Origin: Marinobacterium arenosum
GTDB taxonomy: Bacteria; Pseudomonadota; Gammaproteobacteria; Pseudomonadales; Balneatricaceae
Assembly: GCF_019795155.1 (NCBI RefSeq)
Contig: NZ_JAILYN010000016.1
Span: 1 to 64,000, forward strand
Reading direction: 5' to 3'
Length of the DNA stretch: 64,000 nucleotides
The position numbers and the translations under genes were made by a program. The notes below the pieces were generated by a model. That model saw only the letters and a list, made by a program, of their open reading frames with translations. It made no database searches and was not told the DNA's origin. Positions 41,327 to 52,635 of the stretch are shown piece after piece (position 1 is the stretch's first letter; each line of letters starts with the position of its first letter).

Positions 41327-42006
41327 TACGACCGATTGCAGAACTGACCCGCCGGCTGGGTTACCAATTTAAGGATGAATCGCGCTGTGAGCTGGCGCTC
41401 ACTCACCGTAGCTGCGGCAAGCGCAATAATGAACGGCTGGAGTTTCTGGGTGACTCGATCCTGAACTTCGTTATTGCCGAGGAGCTGTTCAGCCGCTTTC
41501 CGGAAGCCCGCGAAGGTCAGATGAGCCGATTGCGCGCCCAGCTGGTCAAGGGGGAGACGCTGGCCGAGATCGCCCGCGAGCTGAATCTGGGGGATTACCT
41601 GCGACTGGGCTCCGGCGAGCTGAAGAGCGGCGGTTATCGCCGTGATTCGATTTTGGCCGATGCGGTGGAAGCGCTGATCGGCGCAATCTATCTGGACAGC
41701 GATCAGACGACCGCGCGACGCTTTATTCTCTCCTGGTACCAGCAGCGGCTGGATGGGCTGGACCTTAACGAATCGTTGAAGGATGCCAAGACCCGGCTGC
41801 AGGAGTTTCTGCAATCCCGCCACAAGGCGTTGCCGAACTACGAACTGATCAAGGTGGAAGGTGAGGCGCATGCCCAGACCTTCCATATCCAGTGCCATGT
41901 CGAGGTGCTGGACGAGGCGACGGTTGGCATCGGCAGCAGTCGCCGCCAGGCGGAGCAGGAGGCGGCCCGCACGGCGCTGCAGAGCCTGCAGGTAGGTAAG
42001 AACTGA
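41323..42006 (+). CDS. rnc: Ribonuclease III
   Basis: Cuts double-stranded RNA in rRNA and mRNA maturation. The 227 residues comprise the endonuclease domain with [11 protein letters not shown] (37-47; Glu40, Asp44) and [11 protein letters not shown], and a C-terminal double-stranded RNA-binding domain (about 155-225). Translation probably starts at TTG 41323 overlapping the DUF4845 stop, a weak start consistent with coupled expression. Confidence 0.97.
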   Translation: MIRPIAELTRRLGYQFKDESRCELALTHRSCGKRNNERLEFLGDSILNFVIAEELFSRFPEAREGQMSRLRAQLVKGETLAEIARELNLGDYLRLGSGELKSGGYRRDSILADAVEALIGAIYLDSDQTTARRFILSWYQQRLDGLDLNESLKDAKTRLQEFLQSRHKALPNYELIKVEGEAHAQTFHIQCHVEVLDEATVGIGSSRRQAEQEAARTALQSLQVGKN

Positions 42007-42941
42007 TGGCCAAAGACCTGTCCCACCTGCTGACGCCGGACAACCCGGATCAGAAATGCGGTTTCGTAGCGATTGTCGGCCGCCCCAATGTCGGCAAGTC
42101 GACCCTGCTGAACCGGATTCTCGGCCAGAAACTGAGTATCACCTCGCGCAAGCCGCAGACCACCCGTCACCAGATTGTCGGTATCAAGACCGAGGGCGAT
42201 CTGCAGGCGATCTATGTCGATACCCCGGGGATGCACAAGACCGAAACCAAGGCGCTGAACCGCTACATGAACCGGGCGGCCAGCGAAGCACTGCGTGGTG
42301 TCGACCTGGTGGTGTTCATTATCGACCGTACCGCCTGGACCGAAGAGGACCAGCTGGTACTGGACAAGCTCAAGTTTGCCAGTTGTCCGGTGATCCTGGC
42401 GGTCAACAAGGTCGATCAGCTGACCGACAAGGCCAGCCTGCTGCCGCAGCTGCAAAAGCTGGCCGAGAAGAGGGAGTTTGCCGGCATCGTGCCGATGTCG
42501 GCCAAGCATGGTCACAACGTCGATCAGCTGGAAGCGCTGGTGGAGCAGCACCTGCCACAGGGCGTGCACATGTACGACGAGGATCAGCTGACCGACCGCA
42601 GCTCGCGCTTCGTCTGCTCTGAGATCGTGCGCGAGAAGCTGATGCGCAACCTCGGCGACGAGGTGCCCTACGGTACCACCGTCGAGATCGAGGAGTTCTA
42701 CTACGACGAGGACGGCCTGCTGGTGATCAGCGCGTTGATCCTGGTCGAGCGCGACAGCCAGAAGCGGATCGTGATCGGCGACAAGGGCAGCCGGATGAAG
42801 ACCATCGGCCGCGATGCCCGTAAGGACATGGAAGCGATGTTCGATACCCAGGTGATGCTGAACCTGTGGGTCAAGGTGCGGCGCGGCTGGGCTGACGACG
42901 AGCGGGCACTACGTAGCCTCGGGTACGACGACCTCGACTGA
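42006..42941 (+). CDS. era: GTPase Era
   Basis: A 16S rRNA-binding GTPase needed for 30S assembly. The 311 residues have P-loop GRPNVGKS (25-32), DTPGMH, NKVDQ and a C-terminal KH domain with [15 protein letters not shown]. It overlaps the rnc stop by one base (TGATG). Confidence 0.97.
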   Translation: MAKDLSHLLTPDNPDQKCGFVAIVGRPNVGKSTLLNRILGQKLSITSRKPQTTRHQIVGIKTEGDLQAIYVDTPGMHKTETKALNRYMNRAASEALRGVDLVVFIIDRTAWTEEDQLVLDKLKFASCPVILAVNKVDQLTDKASLLPQLQKLAEKREFAGIVPMSAKHGHNVDQLEALVEQHLPQGVHMYDEDQLTDRSSRFVCSEIVREKLMRNLGDEVPYGTTVEIEEFYYDEDGLLVISALILVERDSQKRIVIGDKGSRMKTIGRDARKDMEAMFDTQVMLNLWVKVRRGWADDERALRSLGYDDLD

Positions 42942-42956
42942 CGGCGGGTTGGCCCG

Positions 42957-43655
42957 ATGGATTACCGGATGGAGGGGCAGGCGGCCTACGTGCTGCACAG
43001 TCGCCCCTATCGCGATACCAGCCTGCTGGTCGATTTCTTCACTCTCGAACATGGCAAGTGCAGTGCGGTGGTGCAGGGCGCCCGTCGGCCCAACTCCCGG
43101 CTGCGCGCCACCATCCAGCCGTTCGTGCCGCTGCAGATCGGCTGGCGCGGCCGCCAGGATCTGAAAACCATGAGCGGCGCCGAGCCGGTCGGTCAGATGC
43201 TGTTCCTGACCGGCTCGGCGCTGATCTGCGGGCTCTACGTCAACGAGTTGCTGGAGCGGGTGCTGCAGCCGTTCGAACCCCATCCCAAGCTGTTTGTTTA
43301 CTACCAGTACGTGCTCACCGAACTGGCGGCGGCGCAGGATATCGAAGGCGCCTTGCGTACCTTCGAGCACCGGCTGCTCGGCGAGATGGGCTACGGGCTG
43401 GACCTCGACCGCATCGACCCGGCCGGCCACTATCGCTACCGGGCCGGCCAGGGCTTGGTGCCGCTCGGCCGGCCGCCGCAGAAGCCCGATATGTACTATT
43501 TCACCGGAAACCAGTTGCAGGCGATAGGGCAGGATCATTATGCTTCTGCCGAAGTGCGCCGGGCCGCCAAGCGCCTGATGCGGCTGGCGATCGAACAGCT
43601 GCTGGGCGATAAACCGCTGCGCAGCCGAGAACTGTTCCTGAAGCTCAAGGAGTAA
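42957..43655 (+). CDS. recO: DNA repair protein RecO
   Basis: Loads RecA on SSB-coated gaps with RecR (RecF pathway). The 232 residues show the N-terminal OB-fold (AYVLHSRPYRDTSLLVDFFT) and a helical C-terminal domain. The usual zinc-binding Cys residues are absent, as in many proteobacterial RecO proteins. It is followed 3 bp later by pdxJ. Confidence 0.94.
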   Translation: MDYRMEGQAAYVLHSRPYRDTSLLVDFFTLEHGKCSAVVQGARRPNSRLRATIQPFVPLQIGWRGRQDLKTMSGAEPVGQMLFLTGSALICGLYVNELLERVLQPFEPHPKLFVYYQYVLTELAAAQDIEGALRTFEHRLLGEMGYGLDLDRIDPAGHYRYRAGQGLVPLGRPPQKPDMYYFTGNQLQAIGQDHYASAEVRRAAKRLMRLAIEQLLGDKPLRSRELFLKLKE

Positions 43656-43658
43656 GCC

Positions 43659-44408
43659 GTGATTGAACCGAGTCGCCTGCTGTTAGGTGTCAATATCGAC
43701 CATGTCGCCACGTTGCGTCAGGCCCGCGGAACCCGTTATCCGGATCCGGTGCAGGCGGCAGCGATCTGCGAGGAGGCCGGCGCCGACGGCATCACCATCC
43801 ACCTGCGTGAGGACCGGCGCCATATCCTGGATCGCGACGTGTTCCTGCTGAAGGAGACCTTGCAGACCCGGATGAACCTGGAGATGGCAGTCACCGAAGA
43901 GATGCTGGCGATCGCCGAGCAGGTCAAGCCGGCCCACTGCTGCCTGGTGCCAGAGAAGCGCGAAGAGCTGACCACCGAGGGCGGTCTGGATGTGGTCGGC
44001 AATGAGGACAAGATCCGCGAAGCCTGCGACCGGCTGGCGGCGGCGGGCATCGAGGTGTCGCTGTTCATCGACCCGGAACCGGCCCAGATCGACGCCACCC
44101 TGCGCTGCGGTGCGCCGGTGATCGAGCTGCACACCGGTGCTTATGCCGATGCCGAGAGCAGCGAGGAGCAGATCGCCGAACTGGAGCGGATCCGTGATGC
44201 CGCCCGCTACGCCCATGATCGCGACCTGATCGTCAACGCTGGCCACGGCCTGCACTATCACAACGTCGAGCAGATTGCCGAGATCCCGCACCTCAACGAA
44301 TTGAACATCGGCCACGGCCTGATCGCCCGCGCGCTGTTCGTCGGCTTGAAAGAGGCGGTGGTCGAGATGCGCAAGCTGATGCTGGATGCCCAGGCCCGGA
44401 TCCGATGA
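43659..44408 (+). CDS. pdxJ: Pyridoxine 5'-phosphate synthase
   Basis: Condenses 1-deoxyxylulose-5-P with 3-amino-2-oxopropyl phosphate (from PdxA) to make pyridoxine 5'-phosphate. The 249 residues contain [18 protein letters not shown] at the N-terminus, [12 protein letters not shown] with an active-site histidine, and [12 protein letters not shown] near the C-terminus. The start is GTG 43659. The stop overlaps acpS by 4 bp. Confidence 0.97.
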   Translation: MIEPSRLLLGVNIDHVATLRQARGTRYPDPVQAAAICEEAGADGITIHLREDRRHILDRDVFLLKETLQTRMNLEMAVTEEMLAIAEQVKPAHCCLVPEKREELTTEGGLDVVGNEDKIREACDRLAAAGIEVSLFIDPEPAQIDATLRCGAPVIELHTGAYADAESSEEQIAELERIRDAARYAHDRDLIVNAGHGLHYHNVEQIAEIPHLNELNIGHGLIARALFVGLKEAVVEMRKLMLDAQARIR

Positions 44409-44800
44409 TCGCCGGAGTCGGCACCGATATTATCGAGATTGCGCGCATCGCCAAGGCGATCGCGCGCACCCCCCGCCTGCCGGAGCGCATCCTGACCCCG
44501 GCTGAATTGCCGCGCTACCAGACCAGCAAAGACCAGCCCCGTTTCCTGGCCAAGCGGTTCGCCGCCAAGGAAGCCGCCGCCAAGGCGCTGGGTACCGGCA
44601 TCGGTCGCGGCGTCAGCTGGCAGCATCTGGAGATCGGCCACAACGGCGACGGCCAGCCGCAACTGAGCCTCAGTGGCGGCGCTGCCCTGCGTGCCGGCCA
44701 ACTCGGCATCCGCCGGCTACACCTCTCTTACAGCGATGAAAAACAGCTGGTGATTGCTTTTGTGGTCGCTGAGCGGGGACCGCTAAACGAGCAGGACTGA
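44405..44800 (+). CDS. acpS: Holo-[acyl-carrier-protein] synthase
   Basis: Transfers 4'-phosphopantetheine from CoA to the acyl carrier protein. The 131 residues have the typical [13 protein letters not shown]-terminus and [17 protein letters not shown] magnesium/CoA site. It is the last gene of the lepA-to-acpS run; REP repeats begin within a few bases of its stop codon. Confidence 0.96.
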   Translation: MIAGVGTDIIEIARIAKAIARTPRLPERILTPAELPRYQTSKDQPRFLAKRFAAKEAAAKALGTGIGRGVSWQHLEIGHNGDGQPQLSLSGGAALRAGQLGIRRLHLSYSDEKQLVIAFVVAERGPLNEQD

Positions 44801-45075
44801 GCCCTGTAGCATAGGGCTCCGACCGCGACAGGTCTTGGCGTGGTCGGAAGGCGTCGCCCTCGGAGCGGGCTGCCACGATGCACGGCCCCTGTAGCAGCGG
44901 GCTCCGACCGCGACCTTCGTTAGTTCTTTCGAAGTCCGTGATTGTCGCCCTCGGAGCGGGCTGCTACGACGCACGGAACCCTGTAGCAGCGGGCTCCGAC
45001 CGCGACCGCCACTTGGCACGGTCCGCGGCTGTCACCCCTCGGTACCCAAGGTGCATTCCAAGCGGACTGCTACCA
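44801..45075. repeat. REP/BIME cluster after acpS
   Basis: Three inverted pairs of the GCTCCGA-loop repeats. Arms of the GCGG/CCGC type begin at about 44806 (decayed), 44891 and 44983. Each is followed by an inverse GCCC/GGGC-type arm near 44852, 44944 and 45028. The last has the long-loop insert (GGTACCCAAGGTGCATTCCAAG-like). They are spaced about 90 bp apart. The segment 45076-45392 is the leader of the secretion operon. Confidence 0.82.
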
Positions 45076-45170
45076 ATCAATTGCCATCACACTGGGCAAT
45101 CCGGTTCGGCTAACCTCTGCCGCTTGAAACTTTCCGCTTACAGCTTCCCATATAACTTCCGTCCCGATAA

Positions 45171-45188
45171 CTGTGCGCAGGCGCACAG
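45171..45188. promoter_or_regulatory. 18-bp dyad upstream of the secretion operon
   Basis: CTGTGCGC and GCGCACAG form a perfect 8-bp dyad around AG, about 205 bp before the first secretion gene. It looks like a binding site for a dimeric regulator, but no regulator gene is adjacent. A poly-T stretch (about 45219-45225) follows and may end a short leader transcript. Confidence 0.4.
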
Positions 45189-45392
45189 ATTTACCCGGAC
45201 AAGTGGTGTAGGATCCGTTTTTTTGATAGATTTCGCAGGCCTTTAAGGGGCATCTGTTGGCAGGAAGCCAGCTGGAATGTGATCTGTATGCATCGGACGC
45301 AACCCGCCTCCCGGCCAACGGATACGCGAATCGCCTTGGTTTAAGTCGCTGTAACCGGCTGCACCTGAACGTTAACTCGACCGAGATACTTT

Positions 45393-47285
<1,893 letters not shown>

Positions 47286-47303
47286 TCAGAGAGGTAGCAG
47301 AGA

Positions 47304-48626
47304 GTGACAGAGGCAGTGGGTAACCAGATGACGCAAGCGCAAGTCGTTGAAACCAATGATATGCCGATCCGTGCGATCGGCTTCACCATCCTGTTCCTGG
47401 TGTTCGGTGTGTTCGGCAGCTGGGCCGCCTTGGCACCGCTGGACAGTGCCGCACTGGCGCCGGGTGTGGTGACGGTCAAGAACTATCGCAAGACGGTACA
47501 ACACCTGGAGGGCGGGATCGTTAAGGAGATCCTGGTGCGTGACGGCGTACAGGTGCAGGCCGGCGATCTGCTGCTGGTGCTGGATGATACCCAGGCGCGG
47601 GCGGAACAGGAGATCCTGCGCGGCCAGCATATGGCTGCCAAGGCGTTGGAAGCGCGGCTGATTGCGGAACGTGATGGACTGGAAACGGTGGCCTATCCGG
47701 ATCTGCTGCTGGTTGACGACGCTCGTGCCCGTGAGGCGATGGAGAACGAGAATCAGCAGTTCAATGCCCGCAAACAGCAGCGTGAAGGCGAGATCGAGGT
47801 GCTGGAACAGCGTGTCGGCCAGCTGGAGACCCAGAGCCGTGGTCTCGATGCGCTGATCCGCAGTAAGCGCCAACTGGTTGCCTCCTATGATGAAGAGATT
47901 GGCGACAACAAGGCACTGCTGTCGCAGGGTTACGTCGACAAGCAGCGTTTGCGCGACGGTGAACGTCGCAAAGCGACACTGATTGGTGAGATCGCCGAGC
48001 ACCAGTCCTCCCAGGCGGGCATCAAGGTCAAGATCGGCGAAACCCGTTTGCAGATCCTGCAGTTGAACAAAGAGTTCCGCTCCGAGGTGGTCAACCAGCT
48101 GACCGAGACCCAGACCCGTGTCTTTGACCTGCAGGAGCGGATCGCGGCGATCTCCGACCGAGTTCGCCGCTCTGAAGTGACCGCGCCGGTAGCCGGCATG
48201 GTACTGGGGATGGAGATCCACACCGTGGGCGGCGTTATCTCGCCGGGGCGGCCGATCCTGGATATCGTGCCCGATAACGAAGAATTGATCGTCGAAGCCC
48301 AGGTATCGCCGAACGATATCGACCGGGTCGCGCCGGGCCTGACCGCCGATATCCGCTTCAGTGCCTTCAAGAGCGCGACCACCCCGGTAATCGAGGGCCG
48401 TCTGCTCAACCTGTCGGCCGACCGGCTGGTCAATGAGGAGACCGGCATGCCGTATTACCTGGCCCGGGTCGAAGTGACTGAAGAGGGCCGACAGCTGTTG
48501 GGTGACTTGAAGCTGGTGCCGGGCATGCCGGCCGAGGTGCTGATCAATACCGGTGCCCGTACCCTGCTGGAATACCTGGTACAGCCTGCCACCAATGCCT
48601 TTGCCCGTTCGATGATCGAGGACTGA
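47304..48626 (+). CDS. Type I secretion periplasmic adaptor (HlyD family)
   Basis: The membrane-fusion protein linking the ABC transporter to the outer-membrane channel. The 440 residues have one membrane helix (about 24-44), a lipoyl-like half motif (HLEGGIVKEILVRDGVQVQAGDLLLVLDD), a long coiled-coil hairpin (about 100-270) and a C-terminal beta domain (VTAPVAGMVLGMEIHTVGG). This is the PrtE/AprE subtype by length and motifs. It comes 18 bp after the ABC gene; the start is GTG 47304, with an ATG eight codons later as an alternative. Confidence 0.95.
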   Translation: MTEAVGNQMTQAQVVETNDMPIRAIGFTILFLVFGVFGSWAALAPLDSAALAPGVVTVKNYRKTVQHLEGGIVKEILVRDGVQVQAGDLLLVLDDTQARAEQEILRGQHMAAKALEARLIAERDGLETVAYPDLLLVDDARAREAMENENQQFNARKQQREGEIEVLEQRVGQLETQSRGLDALIRSKRQLVASYDEEIGDNKALLSQGYVDKQRLRDGERRKATLIGEIAEHQSSQAGIKVKIGETRLQILQLNKEFRSEVVNQLTETQTRVFDLQERIAAISDRVRRSEVTAPVAGMVLGMEIHTVGGVISPGRPILDIVPDNEELIVEAQVSPNDIDRVAPGLTADIRFSAFKSATTPVIEGRLLNLSADRLVNEETGMPYYLARVEVTEEGRQLLGDLKLVPGMPAEVLINTGARTLLEYLVQPATNAFARSMIED

Positions 48627-48635
48627 TAGGACATC

Positions 48636-49946
48636 ATGCGTAAGTCCCTGTTTACCGCCGTTTGTGCCGCACTCATCTCGATGCCGGCACAGGCGGTCAG
48701 CCTGCTGGAACTGTACAACGAAACCATCGATGCCGATCCGCGACTGCTCAGGTCGGCGGCCCAGGTGAACGTGGGCGAAGCCCAGTCCGAGCAGGCGTTC
48801 GGTGCTCTGTTGCCGCAGGTCTCGATGCAAGGCACGCTGACCGACACCAAGCGTGACGTGATCGATAGCGGCTCCTCCGACAGCTTCAAGGGCGAGAAGT
48901 ACAGCCTGGTGGTCCAGCAGCCGCTGTTCGACAAGAGCAAGTGGGAGAACAACGAACGCTACGACTACCTGGCGCAGCAGCGTGTCGAGCAGTTCAACGA
49001 GACCAAGGCCCTGGTGGCGGTGGACGTGGTCACCCGTTACATGGAAACGCTGGCCGCGCAGGATAACCTGCAGCTGATTCGAGCCGAGCGGGAGGCCACC
49101 GCCAAGCAGCTGGCCCAGTTGCGTTCCCGTTACGAGCGCCAGCTGGCGGTGGTGACCGATGTGCTGGAGGTCGAGGCTCGGCTGGATGGTATCGATGCCG
49201 ACGAGATCGCTGCCCGCAACAAGGTCAGCATCGCCCGCGAGGCGCTGTCCGAGCTGGTCGGCCACCCGATCGAGGGCGAACTGGAACGGCTGCAGGACCA
49301 GATCGACTACGTCGAAAACGGCATGTCGCTGGAACAGTGGATTGCCGACGGCCTGAAAAACAACCCGACCCTGGCATCCCTCCAGCAGGAGATCGAGGCA
49401 GCCCGTGCCTCCGTACGCCAGGCGCGCGCCGGACACCTGCCGACACTGTCGATGCAGCTCAGCGCGCAGAAAAGCGATATCGGCTTTGAGAACTCCTCGG
49501 CGCCACGCACCGAGACCTACGTTGCCGCGTTGAACTTCTCGATGCCGCTCTACAGCGGCGGCAGTACCAGTGCCCGGGTGGACGAGATGCACGGGCAGTT
49601 GGTGGTCAGCCAGCAGACCTACGAAGAGGAGAAGCGCAAGTTCCTGAAGGAGATCCGCGAGGCCTACCTGAATACCGAAGCCAGCTGGGCGCGGACCCGG
49701 GCGGCGCACAAGGCGGTGCTGTCGGCGCGCAAGTCTCATGAAGCGATGCAGCGCGGTTTCGAATACGGCACCGTCACCGTGGTCGATGTACTGGACGCGC
49801 TGCGTGAACAGTACCGCTTTACCCGCGATTTCAAGCAGTCCCAGTACGACTTCGTTATCTATCGGATGCAGTTGCTGCAGAAGAGCGGCAGCCTGACCGA
49901 AGCCGATATCCGGATGGTCAACCAGTGGCTTGAGGCGCAGGGGTGA
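48636..49946 (+). CDS. Type I secretion outer-membrane channel (TolC family)
   Basis: The trimeric outer-membrane duct. At 436 residues it has a signal peptide (cleavage after PAQA, about residue 20) and two OEP repeats with the heptad-rich alpha-barrel helices (for example SLQQEIEAARASVRQARAGHLPTLS). The closing VVDVLDALREQYRFTRDFKQSQYDFV region is typical. It comes 9 bp after the adaptor gene. A dedicated TolC copy in the operon argues for a specialised secretion system rather than use of a shared TolC. Confidence 0.94.
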   Translation: MRKSLFTAVCAALISMPAQAVSLLELYNETIDADPRLLRSAAQVNVGEAQSEQAFGALLPQVSMQGTLTDTKRDVIDSGSSDSFKGEKYSLVVQQPLFDKSKWENNERYDYLAQQRVEQFNETKALVAVDVVTRYMETLAAQDNLQLIRAEREATAKQLAQLRSRYERQLAVVTDVLEVEARLDGIDADEIAARNKVSIAREALSELVGHPIEGELERLQDQIDYVENGMSLEQWIADGLKNNPTLASLQQEIEAARASVRQARAGHLPTLSMQLSAQKSDIGFENSSAPRTETYVAALNFSMPLYSGGSTSARVDEMHGQLVVSQQTYEEEKRKFLKEIREAYLNTEASWARTRAAHKAVLSARKSHEAMQRGFEYGTVTVVDVLDALREQYRFTRDFKQSQYDFVIYRMQLLQKSGSLTEADIRMVNQWLEAQG

Positions 49947-49956
49947 GCTGCCGCTG

Positions 49957-51078
49957 ATGCCCCAGATTCTGCACGTCTTCAAGACCGGCTATCCGAAATC
50001 GTTCGGCGGCGTCGAGCAGGTTATCTACCAGCTGGCGCTGAGCACCTGTCAGCAGGGATTCGGCCATGAGGTGCTGATTCTGCACGATGGCCCGGAATAC
50101 GAGCTGCACCAGCGGCCCGAAGCCCGGGTGCACTGCGTACCGGCCAGCCTGGACCTGCTCTCCACGCCGATGAGCTGGGCCTATCTGCGTCACTATCGGC
50201 AGCTGGCCCGGCGGGCCGACCTGATCCACTACCACTTTCCCTATCCGTTTGCCGACCTGGCGCATTGCCTGTTCAATTCGGGCAAGCCGTCGCTGGTGAC
50301 CTATCACAGCGATGTGGTCAAGCAGAAGATCGCCAAGCGGCTGTATGCGCCGCTGATGCACCGCTTTCTGGGCTCGGTGGAGCGGATCGTGGCCACCTCC
50401 GACAACTACGTGGCCAGCAGCGAGGTGCTGCAACGTTATCGCGACAAGACCCACGTGGTGCCGCTGGGCATCGACGAAGCCAGTTATCCGCGGCCCGACG
50501 AGTCACGGGGTGAGCAATGGCGCAAGCGGGTTGGCCAGGGTTTCTTCTTCTTTATCGGCGCGTTGCGTTACTACAAGGGGTTGCACGTGCTGATCGAAGC
50601 GGCCCGCCAGACCGGTTTGCCGGTGGTGATCGGTGGTGCCGGCGGCATCGAGTCGGATCTGCGCCAGCAGGCGGCGGGGCTGGATAATATCCACTGGACC
50701 GGCTTTCTGTCCGAGGAGGATAAGGCGGCCCTGTTCAGGCTGTCCGGTGCCTTCGTGTTCCCCTCGCATCTGCGCTCGGAAGCGTTCGGCGTCGGCCTTC
50801 TGGAGGCGGCGATGCACGGCAAGCCGATGATCAGCACCGATATCGGCACCGGCACCAACTTCGTGAATCAGCACGACGAGACCGGGTTGGTGGTGGCGCC
50901 GGATGATCCGGCAGCATTGGCGCAGGCGATGCGGCAGCTGGCCGGGGAGCCGGTGCAGGCCGAGCGCTTCGCGCTGTCGGCGCGTAAGCGCTACGAGGCG
51001 CTCTTCACCGCTCAGCGGATGGGGGATGCCTACAGAGAACACTACCTGCAGCTGATTGGGCGTTCGGCAGACGAATGA
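49957..51078 (+). CDS. Glycosyltransferase family 4
   Basis: A GT-B retaining glycosyltransferase (373 residues). The N-terminal acceptor domain has the glycine-rich KTGYPKSFGGVEQV; the C-terminal donor domain has FIGALRYYKGLHVLIEA and the E-x7-E motif SEAFGVGLLEAAMHGKPM. It most likely adds a hexose, perhaps mannose, to a surface polysaccharide. Start 49957 is preferred to the TTG at 49930, which lies inside the TolC gene. It lies 10 bp after the TolC gene and so probably shares its transcript. Confidence 0.9.
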   Translation: MPQILHVFKTGYPKSFGGVEQVIYQLALSTCQQGFGHEVLILHDGPEYELHQRPEARVHCVPASLDLLSTPMSWAYLRHYRQLARRADLIHYHFPYPFADLAHCLFNSGKPSLVTYHSDVVKQKIAKRLYAPLMHRFLGSVERIVATSDNYVASSEVLQRYRDKTHVVPLGIDEASYPRPDESRGEQWRKRVGQGFFFFIGALRYYKGLHVLIEAARQTGLPVVIGGAGGIESDLRQQAAGLDNIHWTGFLSEEDKAALFRLSGAFVFPSHLRSEAFGVGLLEAAMHGKPMISTDIGTGTNFVNQHDETGLVVAPDDPAALAQAMRQLAGEPVQAERFALSARKRYEALFTAQRMGDAYREHYLQLIGRSADE

Positions 51079-51152
51079 AATTCAGTGGTGAGTCATGGAG
51101 CACTCATCAGTATTGTTTCCCGCTCCATCTTTGACCGAATGACTGACGTGAA

Positions 51153-52352
51153 ATGAAGATCATTACCAACGTGGCATCGCTTATGCCCCCGTTGACCGGT
51201 ATCGGACACTACACCCGGGAACTGCTTTCGTTCCTGCTTACGCATCCGGAGGTCGAGGATATTCGGGGGATGTCGCCGGTTAAATGGTATGAACGGGAAC
51301 AGTTGGCGACGTTACTGGAGCCTGATTCGAGCTGCGCCGGTTCTGACAGCGAACCCGCCAAGCGATTATTGCGCCAATCGATCCGTGGCCAGCTGGTGAA
51401 GGTCGCCCGGCGGGTGCCGTTCGCCCGGCGCGCCAAGCAGCTGCTGGCCGAGCGTACCGCCCGGCGCCGTGCCGCCGAGTGCGATGGCTATCTGTATTGG
51501 GAACCGAACTACCTGCTATTGCCGGTGAGCAATCCGGCAATCACCACCGTTCATGACCTGTCCCATATGGTTTATCCGCAGTTCCACCCCGCAGAGCGGG
51601 TAAAGCTGCTGGATCAGCAGCTGGGAAACAGCTTGCGGCAGGCGAAACGGGTGGTGGCGGTATCCGAGTATACCCGCCTGCAAATTGAGCAGGCGTTCGA
51701 TATCCCGGCAGCGGAGATCGCCCTGGTGCCGCCTGCGGTCGGCGATCCGTTTCGCCTGCCGCATTCGACAGAGGCATTGGCTGGTGCACGGCAGCGCTAC
51801 GGCCTGCCTGATCAGTACGTACTATCTGTCGGTACACTGGAGCCGCGCAAGAATGTCGAAGGGCTGATCCAGGCCTACGCGGCCTTGCCGGCTGCTCTGC
51901 GGCAGGGGTTCCCGCTGGTGCTGGTAGGCGCCAAGGGCTGGATGACCGAGAAGCTTGAAGCGCTGCTGGCTCCGATGCTCAAGCGGGGCGAGGTGATTCG
52001 GCTGGGTTACGTTGCCCAGCAGGACCTGCCGTTGATCTACGCGGCGGCCAGCTGTATGGGATACGTCTCGTATTTCGAGGGGTTTGGCATGCCGATCGCC
52101 GAAGCGATGGCGTCCGGTACGGCGGTCATCACCTCCAACACCAGTTCGATGCCGGAAGTCGCTGGCGGCGCAGCACGGCTGGTGGATCCAAGCGATTGTG
52201 ATGACATCAGCCAAGCCCTGTTGACCGTACTCGAAGATGATCGGCTACGCCGGGAGATGGAACAGCGCGGGCGTGACATCGCCAGCCAATATACCTGGCA
52301 ACGTTCCGGCGAAACCCTGTTGACGGAGTTCAAGCGACTGGCCCAAGCCTGA
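51153..52352 (+). CDS. Glycosyltransferase family 4 (mannosyltransferase-like)
   Basis: A 399-residue GT-B enzyme. It begins KIITNVASLMPPLTGIGHYTRELL and has the donor motifs VGTLEPRKNVEGLIQAY and YFEGFGMPIAEAMASGTAVITSN. The family includes O-antigen mannosyl- and rhamnosyltransferases. It follows the previous gene by a 74-bp gap. Sugar specificity cannot be determined from sequence. Confidence 0.9.
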   Translation: MKIITNVASLMPPLTGIGHYTRELLSFLLTHPEVEDIRGMSPVKWYEREQLATLLEPDSSCAGSDSEPAKRLLRQSIRGQLVKVARRVPFARRAKQLLAERTARRRAAECDGYLYWEPNYLLLPVSNPAITTVHDLSHMVYPQFHPAERVKLLDQQLGNSLRQAKRVVAVSEYTRLQIEQAFDIPAAEIALVPPAVGDPFRLPHSTEALAGARQRYGLPDQYVLSVGTLEPRKNVEGLIQAYAALPAALRQGFPLVLVGAKGWMTEKLEALLAPMLKRGEVIRLGYVAQQDLPLIYAAASCMGYVSYFEGFGMPIAEAMASGTAVITSNTSSMPEVAGGAARLVDPSDCDDISQALLTVLEDDRLRREMEQRGRDIASQYTWQRSGETLLTEFKRLAQA

Positions 52353-52385
52353 AGAGTGGCGGGCCGGATTGAATCGTTCGAAGTT

Positions 52386-52619
52386 ATGATCGCAAAGCTT
52401 AGAGAAGAAGATAAACAGCAGCATTTCTGGTACAGCTTTTTTATCCTGCTGGGCTGTTCCCTGGTTGTACCGCTGCCGCTGGCGTTGGCCACCACTTTCC
52501 TGGTCGGGTTGGCGAAAGAGATATGGGATCACTACCGGGGCAGTGGCTTCTGTTGGTACGACATGCTGGCAAACCTGCTGGGCATGGCCTTTGCCTGGCC
52601 GTTGGCGCTGGCAATCTGA
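52386..52619 (+). CDS. Small membrane protein, YfiM/DUF2279-like
   Basis: A 77-residue protein with two hydrophobic stretches (about 14-38 and 60-77). The motif DKQQHFWYSF, then GLAKEIWDHYRGSGFCWYDMLANLLGM, resembles the DKxQHF...KExWD...GSGxSWxDL pattern of YfiM-type proteins, whose function is unknown. An upstream start (52356) would add ten residues; ATG 52386 is preferred. It sits between a glycosyltransferase and the polysaccharide exporter. Confidence 0.7.
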   Translation: MIAKLREEDKQQHFWYSFFILLGCSLVVPLPLALATTFLVGLAKEIWDHYRGSGFCWYDMLANLLGMAFAWPLALAI

Positions 52620-52635
52620 TGCGTAGGAGTAATGC

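Noticed and set aside
47286-49982. An 898-codon minus-strand open frame over the HlyD and TolC genes
   Set aside because: Antisense shadow of strongly supported secretion genes; composition biased toward Leu, Gln, His and Arg with no recognisable motif.
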